NCBI GenBank assembly: GCA_025464445.1
Contig: JAODLY010000038.1
Span: forward strand, 1-34,194
From: Rhodoglobus sp.
GTDB lineage: Bacteria; Actinomycetota; Actinomycetes; Actinomycetales; Microbacteriaceae
DNA length: 34,194 bases
Direction: 5' to 3'
In this document: piece by piece, positions 8,958 through 16,315 of the stretch
Numbering within the stretch: the stretch's first letter is position 1
Layout: each line of letters begins with the position of its first letter
Notes under the pieces: model-generated
What the model was told of the DNA's origin: nothing
The model's database searches: none
The model's input: the letters and a program-made list of their open reading frames with translations, nothing else
Translations under genes and position numbers: made by a program

Positions 8958-11321
8958 CTATTCGCGATCGTAAATCAGGCCACGTTTGCGCGCCACGCGG
9001 TAGACGGCCTCGATCCCGAGGGCGCCCACGCATCCGGCGGCGATCCCGATGAGCAGGGGCAAGTCGAGCACGAGGTGCATCGCGAAGAAGTCGCGGGCGA
9101 ACGGCAGCGTGTTGGCGATGAGGAAGAGCGTGATCATGGAGACGAGCAGCAACGCCCGCCACCTGTCGAGCGGGCGGGCGAGCACGCAGAGGATCCAGAA
9201 CGCGACTATCCACAGCGCGACGGTCGTGACCGACCGTGCCTCGTCGAGCGGCACGATACCGCGCAGGATGGCGTTGGCAGTGAACGTCGTCGCGGCGGCG
9301 ATGATGCCGGTCGGCGCCGCATAGCGCAGGAGGCGGCCGAGGATTCCGGGGTGGTAGATCCGTTTGTTCGGGGCAAGGGCGAGGAAGAACGCGGGGATGC
9401 CGATGGTCAGGGTCGACACGAGTGTGAGTTGCCGTGGGAGGAAAGGAAACTGCCACAGCAGCAGCGCGAAGACGATGGCGAAGATGATTCCGTACACGGT
9501 CTTGGCGAGGAACAGGTTCGCGACCCGCTCGACATTCGCGATCACCCGCCTGCCGTACGCGAGCACGTCGGGAAGCCTTCCGAACTCGTTGTCGAGCAGC
9601 ACGAGCCGCGCGACGGCCCTCGTCGCGCTCGTGCCCGAGCCCATCGCGATACCGAGGTCGGCATCCTTGATGGCCATCGCGTCGTTCACGCCGTCACCGG
9701 TCATACCGACGATGCGCCCGTCCTCCTGCAGCACGCGGACTATCGCGCGCTTCTGGTCTGGAGTCACTCGTCCGAAGATGCTGTGCTCGGTGAGAGCCGC
9801 GCGCAGGGCCGCGTCGTCAGGCAACTCGCGCGCGTCGACGGATGTGGTGCCCACTCCCAGCCCTGCGGCGAGAGCAGCGACGGTCGCCGGGTTGTCACCG
9901 GAGATGATCACGCAGCGCACCCCCTGCTCGGCGAAATAGGCGAGGGTCGCGGCGGCATCCGGCCGTATCGTCTCGCCGAACAGCAGGATCGCCACCGGCG
10001 CGAGGTCGAGCGATTCGGGCTGGAGGTCGGCCGCGGCGGGCAACGCGCCGCTGACCCTCGTGAGGGCAAGCGTGCGGTGCCCTTCTGCCGCGTACGCCGC
10101 GGCCATGCCGGCGACCTCCGGATGCGACGCGAAGAGGCGTTCCGGCGCGCCGAGCAGCCACGACGAGCTCGAGCCGTCGAGCTCGAGCTCCAGCGCGCTG
10201 CACGCCCGCGAGCTCGCGAACGGCACGCGGGACAGCACCTCGCCTGCCGCCGCAGGGAAGGATGTCGCGAGCGACTGCGCGGTGGCATTGGCCGCGTCAT
10301 CCCGGGCGAAATGCCCGAGAGCCGCTGCCATTGCCGGGTCGGCGGACAGCACGTCCGCGCTCAGGAACGACACCTCGCCGCTTGTCAGCGTTCCGGTCTT
10401 GTCGAGGCAGAGCACGTCGACGCGGGCGAGGGTTTCGACGGCCGCGAGTTCCTGGATAAGTACCCGCTGCTGCGCCAGCCGGATCGCGGCGACCCCGAAC
10501 GCGAGGCTGATCAGCAGCACGAGGCCCTCGGGGATCATCGACACGATGCTGGCGACCACGTCCAGCAGGGCCGAGCGCCAGCCTCCCGCCACGAACGCGG
10601 CAGGATCGCCCCCGTAGGAGACGATCCTGCTGCCGACGACGACGAGCACGATCGGCCCGAGGATCCAGGAGATGAACACGAGGATGCGGTTTGTCGCCGC
10701 CCGAAGCTCCGAGTGGGCGAGGGAGTGCCGCCGGATCTGCGCGGTGAGCCGGTTGGCGTATGACGCGGCGCCCACGGCTGTCACCTCCACCTGCGCGGTG
10801 CCGCCGGCCACGAGGGCACCGGAGAGCACGAAATCCCCCACAGTCTTCGCCACCGGTTCCGACTCGCCCGTGAGCAACGACTCGTTGACCGTGAGGTCGA
10901 CGGCGTCGAGAACGGTTCCGTCGGCGACCACCTGGTCGCCGGAACGCAGCACGACGATGTCGCCGAGCACCACTTGCGACGGGGAGAGGATGACCGTCTC
11001 GACTGTGCCGTCTTCATGCATTCGCCGCACAGCCACGACCGGCGCGGCGAGCAGAGCGAGCCTGTCGAGGGCGAGTTTCGCGCGCAACTCCTGCACGATG
11101 CCGATCGCCGAGTTGATGACGACGATGCCGTAGAACAGGCCGTCCCGCAGGTCGCCGAGCACGAGGATCGCGATGAAGCACGCCGTGAGGATCGCGTTGA
11201 ACAGGGTGAATACGTTGTCGCGGATGATGTGCGAGAGCGGCCGGGAGGTCGTGCGTTTTGTCGCATTCGTCTCGCCGCGCGCGACGCGTTCGGCTACCTC
11301 AGTCTGGGTCAGGCCGCGCAT
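8958..11321 (-). CDS. Cation-transporting P-type ATPase, CtpE-like
   Basis: A 787-residue P-type ATPase in the cytoplasmic membrane. Motifs in order: actuator-domain TGES, PEGL in the fourth membrane helix (SMIPEGLVL), phosphorylation site DKTGT with Asp307, and the hinge motif MTGDGVND. No N-terminal heavy-metal-binding domain (no CxxC) is present, and the C-terminus holds about six hydrophobic segments. The PEGL motif and overall pattern resemble mycobacterial CtpE, which is reported to take up Ca2+; calcium is therefore the best guess, not proven. The start overlaps the 3' end of the DUF3159 gene by 23 bp, so it is the last gene of the dut-DUF3710-DUF3159 operon. Its stop lies only about 8 bp from the palindrome of the acnA promoter. 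Confidence 0.9.
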   Translation of the reverse strand: MRGLTQTEVAERVARGETNATKRTTSRPLSHIIRDNVFTLFNAILTACFIAILVLGDLRDGLFYGIVVINSAIGIVQELRAKLALDRLALLAAPVVAVRRMHEDGTVETVILSPSQVVLGDIVVLRSGDQVVADGTVLDAVDLTVNESLLTGESEPVAKTVGDFVLSGALVAGGTAQVEVTAVGAASYANRLTAQIRRHSLAHSELRAATNRILVFISWILGPIVLVVVGSRIVSYGGDPAAFVAGGWRSALLDVVASIVSMIPEGLVLLISLAFGVAAIRLAQQRVLIQELAAVETLARVDVLCLDKTGTLTSGEVSFLSADVLSADPAMAAALGHFARDDAANATAQSLATSFPAAAGEVLSRVPFASSRACSALELELDGSSSSWLLGAPERLFASHPEVAGMAAAYAAEGHRTLALTRVSGALPAAADLQPESLDLAPVAILLFGETIRPDAAATLAYFAEQGVRCVIISGDNPATVAALAAGLGVGTTSVDARELPDDAALRAALTEHSIFGRVTPDQKRAIVRVLQEDGRIVGMTGDGVNDAMAIKDADLGIAMGSGTSATRAVARLVLLDNEFGRLPDVLAYGRRVIANVERVANLFLAKTVYGIIFAIVFALLLWQFPFLPRQLTLVSTLTIGIPAFFLALAPNKRIYHPGILGRLLRYAAPTGIIAAATTFTANAILRGIVPLDEARSVTTVALWIVAFWILCVLARPLDRWRALLLVSMITLFLIANTLPFARDFFAMHLVLDLPLLIGIAAGCVGALGIEAVYRVARKRGLIYDRE

Positions 11322-12015
11322 AGACCGTTCTCACGAGCAGCCAGGTGACCCACAGCGTTGCGGCATAGAGCGGCACACCGAGCACGAGCTTGAGGGCGCC
11401 AAGGGCCTGGGTGGCGTCGGCGAAGTACAGCGGCAGTTCGACTGCGAGCCGTACCGCGAAGAGCGCGACCCAGATGATCGTGCCGATGAGGGCGACGCGG
11501 AACTTGGCCTTGTTCGCGCGCCACTCCGATCCCTCGCTCGTGATGAGCGAAGCGATGACGCCGATGAGCGGCCAGCGCACGGCAATGCTGATGAGGAGCG
11601 CCGCGAGGAACGCCCCGTTGATGACGAAGCCGAGCACGAAGTTGTCTTTCGCCTGGCCGGTGACGAGAGCCACCCCCGCAGAGAGGGCGATGCCGAGCAC
11701 CCCGGCGAGCGCCGACGTGTACGGCTGCTTCGCGACAATCCTGGCGATGACGAAACCGACGGAGATGACTATCGGGACCAGTACCGACGGCAGCAGCAGC
11801 CCGGTGATCGTGTACACGACGACGAAGGCGAGCCCGGGCAGGATCGACTCGATGAGCCCCCGCACGCCGCCCATCGCCCCGAGCAGCGCGGACGCGGTCG
11901 GGGTCTGCCCCGGTGTCACTTTGCCGAACCCGGAGCGGCGGGCGGCGGCGGCGAGGTTGTCGGTGAGCGACGGATCGTCGGCGGGGCCCTGCGCGGCCGG
12001 ATCGACGTCGTTCAC
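11299..12015 (-). CDS. DUF3159 family membrane protein
   Basis: A 238-residue integral membrane protein of the actinobacterial DUF3159 family. About the first 50 residues are soluble (SLTDNLAAAARRSGFGKV). At least five hydrophobic segments follow, including LPGLAFVVVYTITGLLLPSV, VGFVIARIVA, ALAGVLGIALSAGVALV and the last one near the C-terminus. Function is unknown. It overlaps the DUF3710 gene upstream by 4 bp and the ATPase gene downstream by 23 bp. In actinobacteria DUF3710 and DUF3159 genes commonly follow dut, as here; in mycobacteria they are near potassium-uptake (Trk) genes, while here a P-type ATPase occupies the downstream position. A transport-related accessory role is possible but unproven. 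Confidence 0.85.
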   Translation of the reverse strand: MNDVDPAAQGPADDPSLTDNLAAAARRSGFGKVTPGQTPTASALLGAMGGVRGLIESILPGLAFVVVYTITGLLLPSVLVPIVISVGFVIARIVAKQPYTSALAGVLGIALSAGVALVTGQAKDNFVLGFVINGAFLAALLISIAVRWPLIGVIASLITSEGSEWRANKAKFRVALIGTIIWVALFAVRLAVELPLYFADATQALGALKLVLGVPLYAATLWVTWLLVRTVYARPDPD

Positions 12016-12626
12016 GCCGGCTGTCCAGTCGCGGGCATGTGCAGCGGGATGAGGTCTCGCGGCGGCATCGGGGTGTTGCCGCGCACGACGACTATCGACC
12101 GGTAGAGGTCTTCGACCTTGGCGGCGGCATCCGGGTTCGTCGCACCTTCGCCCGCTATGACGCCGCGCAGAAACCAGCGCGGGCCGTCAACCCCGATGAA
12201 GCGGGCCAGTCGCGCGCCGCCGGGCTGCCCGGCCGCGACGGGGATCTCGGCGAGCACCTCAGGACCGAAGTTGCCCACAGTCACACGCGTCTTACCACCC
12301 TGCTTCTCGATCTGGTCGATGATCTGCTGGCGGATCTCGTGCCACAGGCCGCTTCCGCGGGGGGCAGCGAAGGGCTGCACCTGCAGTGTCGAGCCGGCGT
12401 AGTCGAGGCCGACTGCGACCACACGCTTGCTGCCCTCCTCGACCTCGAGCCTGAGATGCAGGTCGGGTCTCGGCAGCACCTTCACGCCGCCGAGGTCGAC
12501 GTAGGGGCGAACCGCGTTCGCCTCGCTCTCATCCAAGGGGCCTGCCGTCGAGCGATCCGCCGGTGCCGATTTCGGCTGCTCGATCGGCCCGCTCGAAGGA
12601 TCCGTGGGGATGATGGCGTCACTCAT
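12012..12626 (-). CDS. DUF3710 domain-containing protein
   Basis: A 204-residue soluble protein of the DUF3710 family. After a low-complexity, acidic N-terminus (about 1-35) the conserved body begins with YVDLGGVKVLP and includes LRLEVEEGSKRVVAVGLDY, LWHEIRQQI and the stretch RFIGVDGPRWFLRGVI. No catalytic or metal-binding motif is recognisable and no function is known to me. It is coupled to both neighbours by 4-bp overlaps (dut upstream, DUF3159 downstream). This gene order is conserved in actinobacteria, which suggests a shared role that has not been defined. Confidence 0.85.
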   Translation of the reverse strand: MSDAIIPTDPSSGPIEQPKSAPADRSTAGPLDESEANAVRPYVDLGGVKVLPRPDLHLRLEVEEGSKRVVAVGLDYAGSTLQVQPFAAPRGSGLWHEIRQQIIDQIEKQGGKTRVTVGNFGPEVLAEIPVAAGQPGGARLARFIGVDGPRWFLRGVIAGEGATNPDAAAKVEDLYRSIVVVRGNTPMPPRDLIPLHMPATGQPA

Positions 12627-13114
12627 GCTTGTGCTCCTGTTGCTCGCTCATCTTGTGCGCTGCCCTGTTGTGCCTGGCCCGCGCCAAGCCCGGTAGAGCC
12701 GAAGCCGCCCTCGCCGCGATGGCTTCCGGGAAGCTTCTGCACGGGGACGAACCTGGCTCGCGATACGGGCATGACGATGAGCTGGGCGATCCTGTCGCCC
12801 GCCGCGATAGTGAATGGCTGCTCGGCATCGGTGTTCAGCATCGTCACGCGGATCTCGCCGCGATAGCCGGCATCCACAGTGCCTGGGCTGTTGACGATGG
12901 TGATGCCGTGCTTCGCCGCGAGGCCGCTGCGTGGCACGACGAGGGCGACGTAGCCGTCCGGCAGGGCGATGGACACTCCTGTGGCGACCGTCGCCCTGGC
13001 GCCGGGCGCGAGCACCACCGACTCGGCCGCGGTGAGGTCGGCCCCGGCATCGCCCGGGTGGGCGTATTCGGGGATATCCCCCGAAGCGATGAGTACATCG
13101 ACATTGTCTGCCAC
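12623..13114 (-). CDS. dut: dUTP diphosphatase
   Basis: A 163-residue trimeric dUTPase that hydrolyses dUTP to dUMP and pyrophosphate, keeping uracil out of DNA and feeding thymidylate synthesis. All family motifs are present: GDAGADL (21-27), PRSGLAAKHG (61-70), the catalytic-region Asp81 in VDAGYRGEI, RIAQLIV, and the flexible C-terminal RGEGGFGSTG (133-142). After that motif there is an unusual 20-residue polar tail rich in Gly, Ala and Gln. I chose the GTG at 13114; the frame stays open upstream to 13615, but that part is antisense to DUF3093 and shows no dUTPase similarity. TACCCT lies 6 bp before the GTG, so a leaderless mRNA is likely. It heads the leftward operon and is divergent from DUF3093. 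Confidence 0.95.
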   Translation of the reverse strand: MADNVDVLIASGDIPEYAHPGDAGADLTAAESVVLAPGARATVATGVSIALPDGYVALVVPRSGLAAKHGITIVNSPGTVDAGYRGEIRVTMLNTDAEQPFTIAAGDRIAQLIVMPVSRARFVPVQKLPGSHRGEGGFGSTGLGAGQAQQGSAQDERATGAQA

Positions 13115-13147
13115 GTGACGAGGGTAGTGCAGGTGTCTAATAGTCGG
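13115..13147. promoter_or_regulatory. 33-bp divergent promoter region between dut and DUF3093
   Basis: Minus strand: -10-like TACCCT (13121-13126) ends 6 bp before the dut GTG. Plus strand: -10-like TCTAAT (13136-13141) ends 6 bp before the DUF3093 GTG. Both genes could thus be transcribed leaderless from a shared 33-bp spacer, with the -35 regions lying in the opposite gene. The -35 boxes are weak. Confidence 0.5.
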
Positions 13148-13606
13148 GTGACTATCTATCGCGAGAGACTGTGGCCGGCGCCATGGCTGTTCATCAGCAC
13201 AGCGCTCGTCATCCCGGCGAGCCTGCTCGTGTTCCTGCCGATAAACCAGACGGTTGGCGTGATCGTCGCGGTCATCCTCTATGCCGGATGCGTCACGATG
13301 CTGCTCGCCGGATCGCCCGCAATCACCGTGACCGACACCGAATTCGTCGCGGGTAAAGCCAGGTTGCCCATCGCGATCGTCGGCGTAGTCAGCGGATTCT
13401 CGGGCACGGATGCCAGGGCCGAGCGCGGGCCGCGCCTCGATGCTCGCGCCTGGCTGCTGATCCGCGGCTGGGTCGACCCTGTCGTCAAGGTCGAGGTCGT
13501 CGATGCCGACGACCCCACCCCGTACTGGATAGTGTCCACGCGGCGACCCGCCGCCGTCATCGATGCCGTGGCGAGGGCTAAGGCCGCCGCCAAAGCGAGC
13601 GCTTAG
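13148..13606 (+). CDS. DUF3093 family membrane protein
   Basis: A 152-residue actinobacterial DUF3093 protein. The conserved N-terminus YRERLWPAPWLFI leads into two membrane helices (about residues 12-35 and 38-55), followed by a small soluble domain with the conserved LDARAWLLIRGWVDPVVKV and the near C-terminal PTPYWIVSTRRP. Function unknown. The GTG at 13148 is chosen because the conserved YRERL motif starts three residues later and a -10-like box is 6 bp upstream. It is divergent from dut and convergent with DUF4193; the two stop codons overlap (13603-13606), leaving no room for a terminator. Confidence 0.88.
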   Translation: MTIYRERLWPAPWLFISTALVIPASLLVFLPINQTVGVIVAVILYAGCVTMLLAGSPAITVTDTEFVAGKARLPIAIVGVVSGFSGTDARAERGPRLDARAWLLIRGWVDPVVKVEVVDADDPTPYWIVSTRRPAAVIDAVARAKAAAKASA

Positions 13607-13896
13607 GCCGAGCACTCCTGGCAGATCGGGCCGAGCTTGGTCTCGTGGTCGATCTGCGAGCGATGCTTCACCAGGAAGCAGTTCACGCAGGTGAATTCGT
13701 CTGCCTGGGGCGGAAGCACCACCACGTCGAGGTCGAGGTCGGAGAGGTCTGCGCCGGCGAGCTCGAAACTGCCGGGGTTGTCGGCGTCATCGACGTCGAC
13801 GGATCCGGACATCTTGTCCGGAACGCGCTCCTTCAAAGCCTCGATCGACTCGGAGTCGTCGTCGGTCTTGCGAGGTGCGTCGTAGTCGGTTGCCAT
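13603..13896 (-). CDS. DUF4193 zinc-ribbon-like protein
   Basis: A 97-residue small acidic protein of the actinobacterial DUF4193 family. It begins MATDYDAPRKTDDDSESIEA and ends with two Cys pairs (CVNCFLVKHR and PICQECS) that probably bind one zinc ion. Function is unknown; the family is widely conserved and often lies near dut and sepH. I prefer the second ATG (13896) because family members start with MATDYDAP; the first ATG (13902) adds only Met-Gly. The stop codon overlaps that of the convergent DUF3093 gene. Its promoter must lie in the A/T-rich gap 13897-14126. Confidence 0.88.
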   Translation of the reverse strand: MATDYDAPRKTDDDSESIEALKERVPDKMSGSVDVDDADNPGSFELAGADLSDLDLDVVVLPPQADEFTCVNCFLVKHRSQIDHETKLGPICQECSA

Positions 13897-14126
13897 GCCC
13901 ATCCAGTTCTGTAAGCGTCTGTAGTTATTTAGTTCGTAATTATTTATTCAGTGATCGAAATCGGCGGGCACAGTTTGCATCATCCTGAGGTGAATAGCAA
14001 ACCACCGAACGCCCGTCATTTTCGTGCTATCCGAACAACTTGCGGCACGCCCGTTCTATTCCCGACAATCACCAGGAAGTCGTGCGATCCTGTACCCGAA
14101 TCGTGATGGCTGGAGGGTATTCAGCA
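13897..14126. promoter_or_regulatory. Divergent intergenic region between DUF4193 and sepH
   Basis: 230 bp without a gene. An unusually A/T-rich core (about 13918-13950) probably holds the DUF4193 promoter. A 6-bp inverted repeat GTTTGC (13973-13978) / GCAAAC (13997-14002) is visible, of unknown meaning. The only clear signal for sepH is a GGAGG (14112-14116) ribosome binding site 10 bp before its ATG. No strong -35/-10 pair could be fixed. Confidence 0.4.
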
Positions 14127-15140
14127 ATGCAGGACCTGCGAGTAATCGGCGTGGAGAACGGGGCGCTCCTGGTCGCCTCCGAGGATGGTACGCGCTTTCG
14201 CATCCCCATCGACGAGGTGCTTCAATCCAAACTGCGCCAAAGCGTGCCGGAGCCGGGCACTGCCCGCAAGCTCGCGCCCAAGGATATCCAGGCCCACATC
14301 CGCTCCGGCATGTCCGCACAGGACGTCGCCTCGATCACCGGCGTCTCTCTCGAGTACATCCAGCGGTTCGAAGGCCCCGTCATCGCTGAACGTGACTTCG
14401 TTGTGCAGTCAGCGCTCGCCGTTCCCGTGCACACCGCGGCAGACACAGACCCCATGGCCCAGGGGAAGACTTTCGGCACCGCGATCCGCGAACGCCTGCA
14501 CGATCTGGGCGGCATCAACGAGCGCTGGGCGAGTTGGAAGGATGTCGCCACCGGCTGGATAGTGAAACTCTCGTTCACCGCCAACCAGATCGAGCACGAT
14601 GCGCGCTGGGGCTTCGATCCCAAGAAGCAGGCGCTGTCGCCCCTGAACAACGAGGCGGTCACACTCTCGCAGCAGGGCGAGGCGGCGGGGGCGCTCATGC
14701 CGCGGCTGCGGGCAGTGTCCGCCCCAGAGTCGCACCCGGAGTCCGCACGATTCGACAGTGGCGCCTTCGCCGTCGACGACTCGATGATCGAGCCCGAGTC
14801 GACGTCGGAGCTCATCAGCATCACCCGGGCGCAGCAGGATGAGGAACCGCAGGCCCATGGCAACCAGACGGCCGACCTGCTGGACGCGTTGCGCAGGCGG
14901 CGCGGCGAACGCGAGTCCGCGAGTTTCGACGACGACTACAGCGATTCACGCAACTCGCACCCGTCAACCGGCTCGATCCACATCGTGGAGGTGGAGATGG
15001 ACGTCTTCCCCGGTGAGGAGCGCCAGCCGCGAATCACGCAACCCCAGCCCATCGGCCGCGGCTCGAAGAAGGGGCGCGCGGCAATGCCCAGCTGGGACGA
15101 GATTGTCTTCGGCGCCCGGCCCGACGACGACCTGGCGTAG
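14127..15140 (+). CDS. sepH: Cell division regulator SepH (DUF3071)
   Basis: A 337-residue SepH homologue. SepH binds FtsZ and promotes its assembly at the division site in Streptomyces and mycobacteria. The N-terminal DUF3071 region (about 1-165) starts MQDLRVIGVENGALLVASED, contains the helix-turn-helix-like stretch MSAQDVASITGVSLEYIQRF, and extends through GTAIRERLHDLG and WIVKLSFTANQIEHDARW. A disordered middle is followed by a conserved C-terminal segment ending PSWDEIVFGARPDDDL. The ATG at 14127 is preferred over the upstream in-frame start at 14040 because GGAGG lies 10 bp before it and the conserved protein begins there. It converges on the phosphatase gene with 22 bp between the stops. 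Confidence 0.93.
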   Translation: MQDLRVIGVENGALLVASEDGTRFRIPIDEVLQSKLRQSVPEPGTARKLAPKDIQAHIRSGMSAQDVASITGVSLEYIQRFEGPVIAERDFVVQSALAVPVHTAADTDPMAQGKTFGTAIRERLHDLGGINERWASWKDVATGWIVKLSFTANQIEHDARWGFDPKKQALSPLNNEAVTLSQQGEAAGALMPRLRAVSAPESHPESARFDSGAFAVDDSMIEPESTSELISITRAQQDEEPQAHGNQTADLLDALRRRRGERESASFDDDYSDSRNSHPSTGSIHIVEVEMDVFPGEERQPRITQPQPIGRGSKKGRAAMPSWDEIVFGARPDDDLA

Positions 15141-15162
15141 CCCGCGTTCTCAGCCTTCGTTC

Positions 15163-16302
15163 TCAGCGTCCCGCGAACCCGCCGAACCGCAGGAGCGGCA
15201 CGCGCAGTTCCGCCGGCGACCACGATCCGTGTTGGCCGATCATCGAATGGCCGTGCGCCCCGGCCCGTGAGTCGTAGTACGCGACGTTCTTGCGCGCGGC
15301 AATGAGCAGGTCGCCGATGCGCGGCAGCACTTCGGAGCGCACTGGGCCGAACCAGTTGGCAGCGATTGCCTCGTCCCTGGTCGCGACCCAGGCCCGCTCA
15401 GACTCGGATGCGCGCCAGGCCTCGACTATCCGGTCTCGTTGGGCTGCCGTGGCATCCGGCTCGAAGTGCAACTGCAGGCAGCGCGGCTCCCCAGCCACGA
15501 ACCGCACCCCGTCGACCAGGCCGGGCACCGTGTCGAACAGCACATGGGAGTGCTGCGGGATGTCCAGCACTCCGTGGTCGGCGGTCACGATGAGGCCGTC
15601 GCGCCGGCCGAGGGTTGCGACGAGGTCGCGCGCAGCGGCATCCGTCGCCTCGAGTGCTGCCGTCCACTCGCGGGAGTCGCCGCCGTGGGAGTGCCCCGCG
15701 GAGTCCAGCTCGGGCACGTAGACGTACGCGAGGCCGGGCGGCCCTGGCTCGCGCAGCCACTCGGCTGCCCGCGACATCCTGTCCGAAATGGATGCCGCGG
15801 CGACATACAGCGCGCCGCGCAGCACCGCGTGGCTGAAGCCCGTCTCGCGATAGCGGGCCGGGCCGATCGCGACAGCGGAGTAACCCGTTGCGACGGCCCG
15901 CTCGAAGAGCGTCGGCACGGGCTGCCAGGTCACGGGATCGAGCCTGTCGTCCCAGCCCGAGAGCTGGTTGACCACACGGTCGTTCGCGGCGTCGAGCACC
16001 GTGTAGCCGACGAGCCCGTGCTGGCCGGGACGCACCCCGGTCGTGATGGTCGCTATGGCCGAGGCGGTAGTCGTGGGAAAGCCCGACTCGATAACCGACT
16101 TCGCGGTCAGCGCGCCCGCGAGAGTGCGTGAATGCCCGGCGCGAGCCTTCAGGGCGTCGGCACCCAGGCCATCCACGACCACGACAATCGCCCTGTCGAC
16201 GCCGGGCAAGCCAAGCCGATTGGGCCCGCCGGCGATCGCCCCGAGGCAACTTTCGAGAACATCGGCAAGGCTCAGCGCGTCGGATTTGGGCGCCGGTAAC
16301 AT
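15163..16302 (-). CDS. Alkaline-phosphatase-superfamily protein, nucleotide pyrophosphatase/phosphodiesterase type
   Basis: A 379-residue member of the NPP branch of the alkaline phosphatase superfamily. Metal and nucleophile motifs are in place: VVVDGLGADAL (Asp44), the FPTTTA segment with the probable nucleophile Thr at 77-79, ELDSAGHSHG (Asp and His ligands), TADHGVLD, and a C-terminal GAHGHSMIGQHG histidine cluster. It should hydrolyse phosphodiester or phosphate bonds, substrate unknown. No signal peptide is visible, so it is probably cytosolic. I chose the ATG at 16302; the open frame continues to 16530, but that part is antisense to parC. A -10-like TAGGAT lies 7 bp upstream. It is divergent from parC with 12 bp between start codons. 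Confidence 0.88.
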   Translation of the reverse strand: MLPAPKSDALSLADVLESCLGAIAGGPNRLGLPGVDRAIVVVVDGLGADALKARAGHSRTLAGALTAKSVIESGFPTTTASAIATITTGVRPGQHGLVGYTVLDAANDRVVNQLSGWDDRLDPVTWQPVPTLFERAVATGYSAVAIGPARYRETGFSHAVLRGALYVAAASISDRMSRAAEWLREPGPPGLAYVYVPELDSAGHSHGGDSREWTAALEATDAAARDLVATLGRRDGLIVTADHGVLDIPQHSHVLFDTVPGLVDGVRFVAGEPRCLQLHFEPDATAAQRDRIVEAWRASESERAWVATRDEAIAANWFGPVRSEVLPRIGDLLIAARKNVAYYDSRAGAHGHSMIGQHGSWSPAELRVPLLRFGGFAGR

Positions 16303-16315
16303 GGCGGTAATCCTA
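16303..16315. promoter_or_regulatory. 12-bp spacer between divergent phosphatase and parC starts
   Basis: The minus-strand -10 candidate TAGGAT occupies 16310-16315, including the A of the parC ATG, and ends 7 bp before the phosphatase ATG. On the plus strand no ribosome binding site precedes parC; TAACAT (16297-16302) is a possible -10 that would leave a leader of only a few bases. Confidence 0.4.

Noticed and set aside
13115-13615. N-terminal extension of dut and antisense cover of DUF3093
   Set aside because: No dUTPase homology upstream of GTG 13114, and DUF3093 on the plus strand is a known family.
15144-15167. Short direct repeat CGTTCTCAGC between sepH and the phosphatase
   Set aside because: Two copies of about 10 bp in a 22-bp gap; too short and isolated to assign meaning.
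15186-15197. CGCAGGAG in the phosphatase gene and a similar word in dxs (about 5785) as more repeat copies
   Set aside because: Only 8-9 bp match, no inverted partner within 100 bp, and the words simply encode common Leu-Leu-Arg or Leu-rich stretches.
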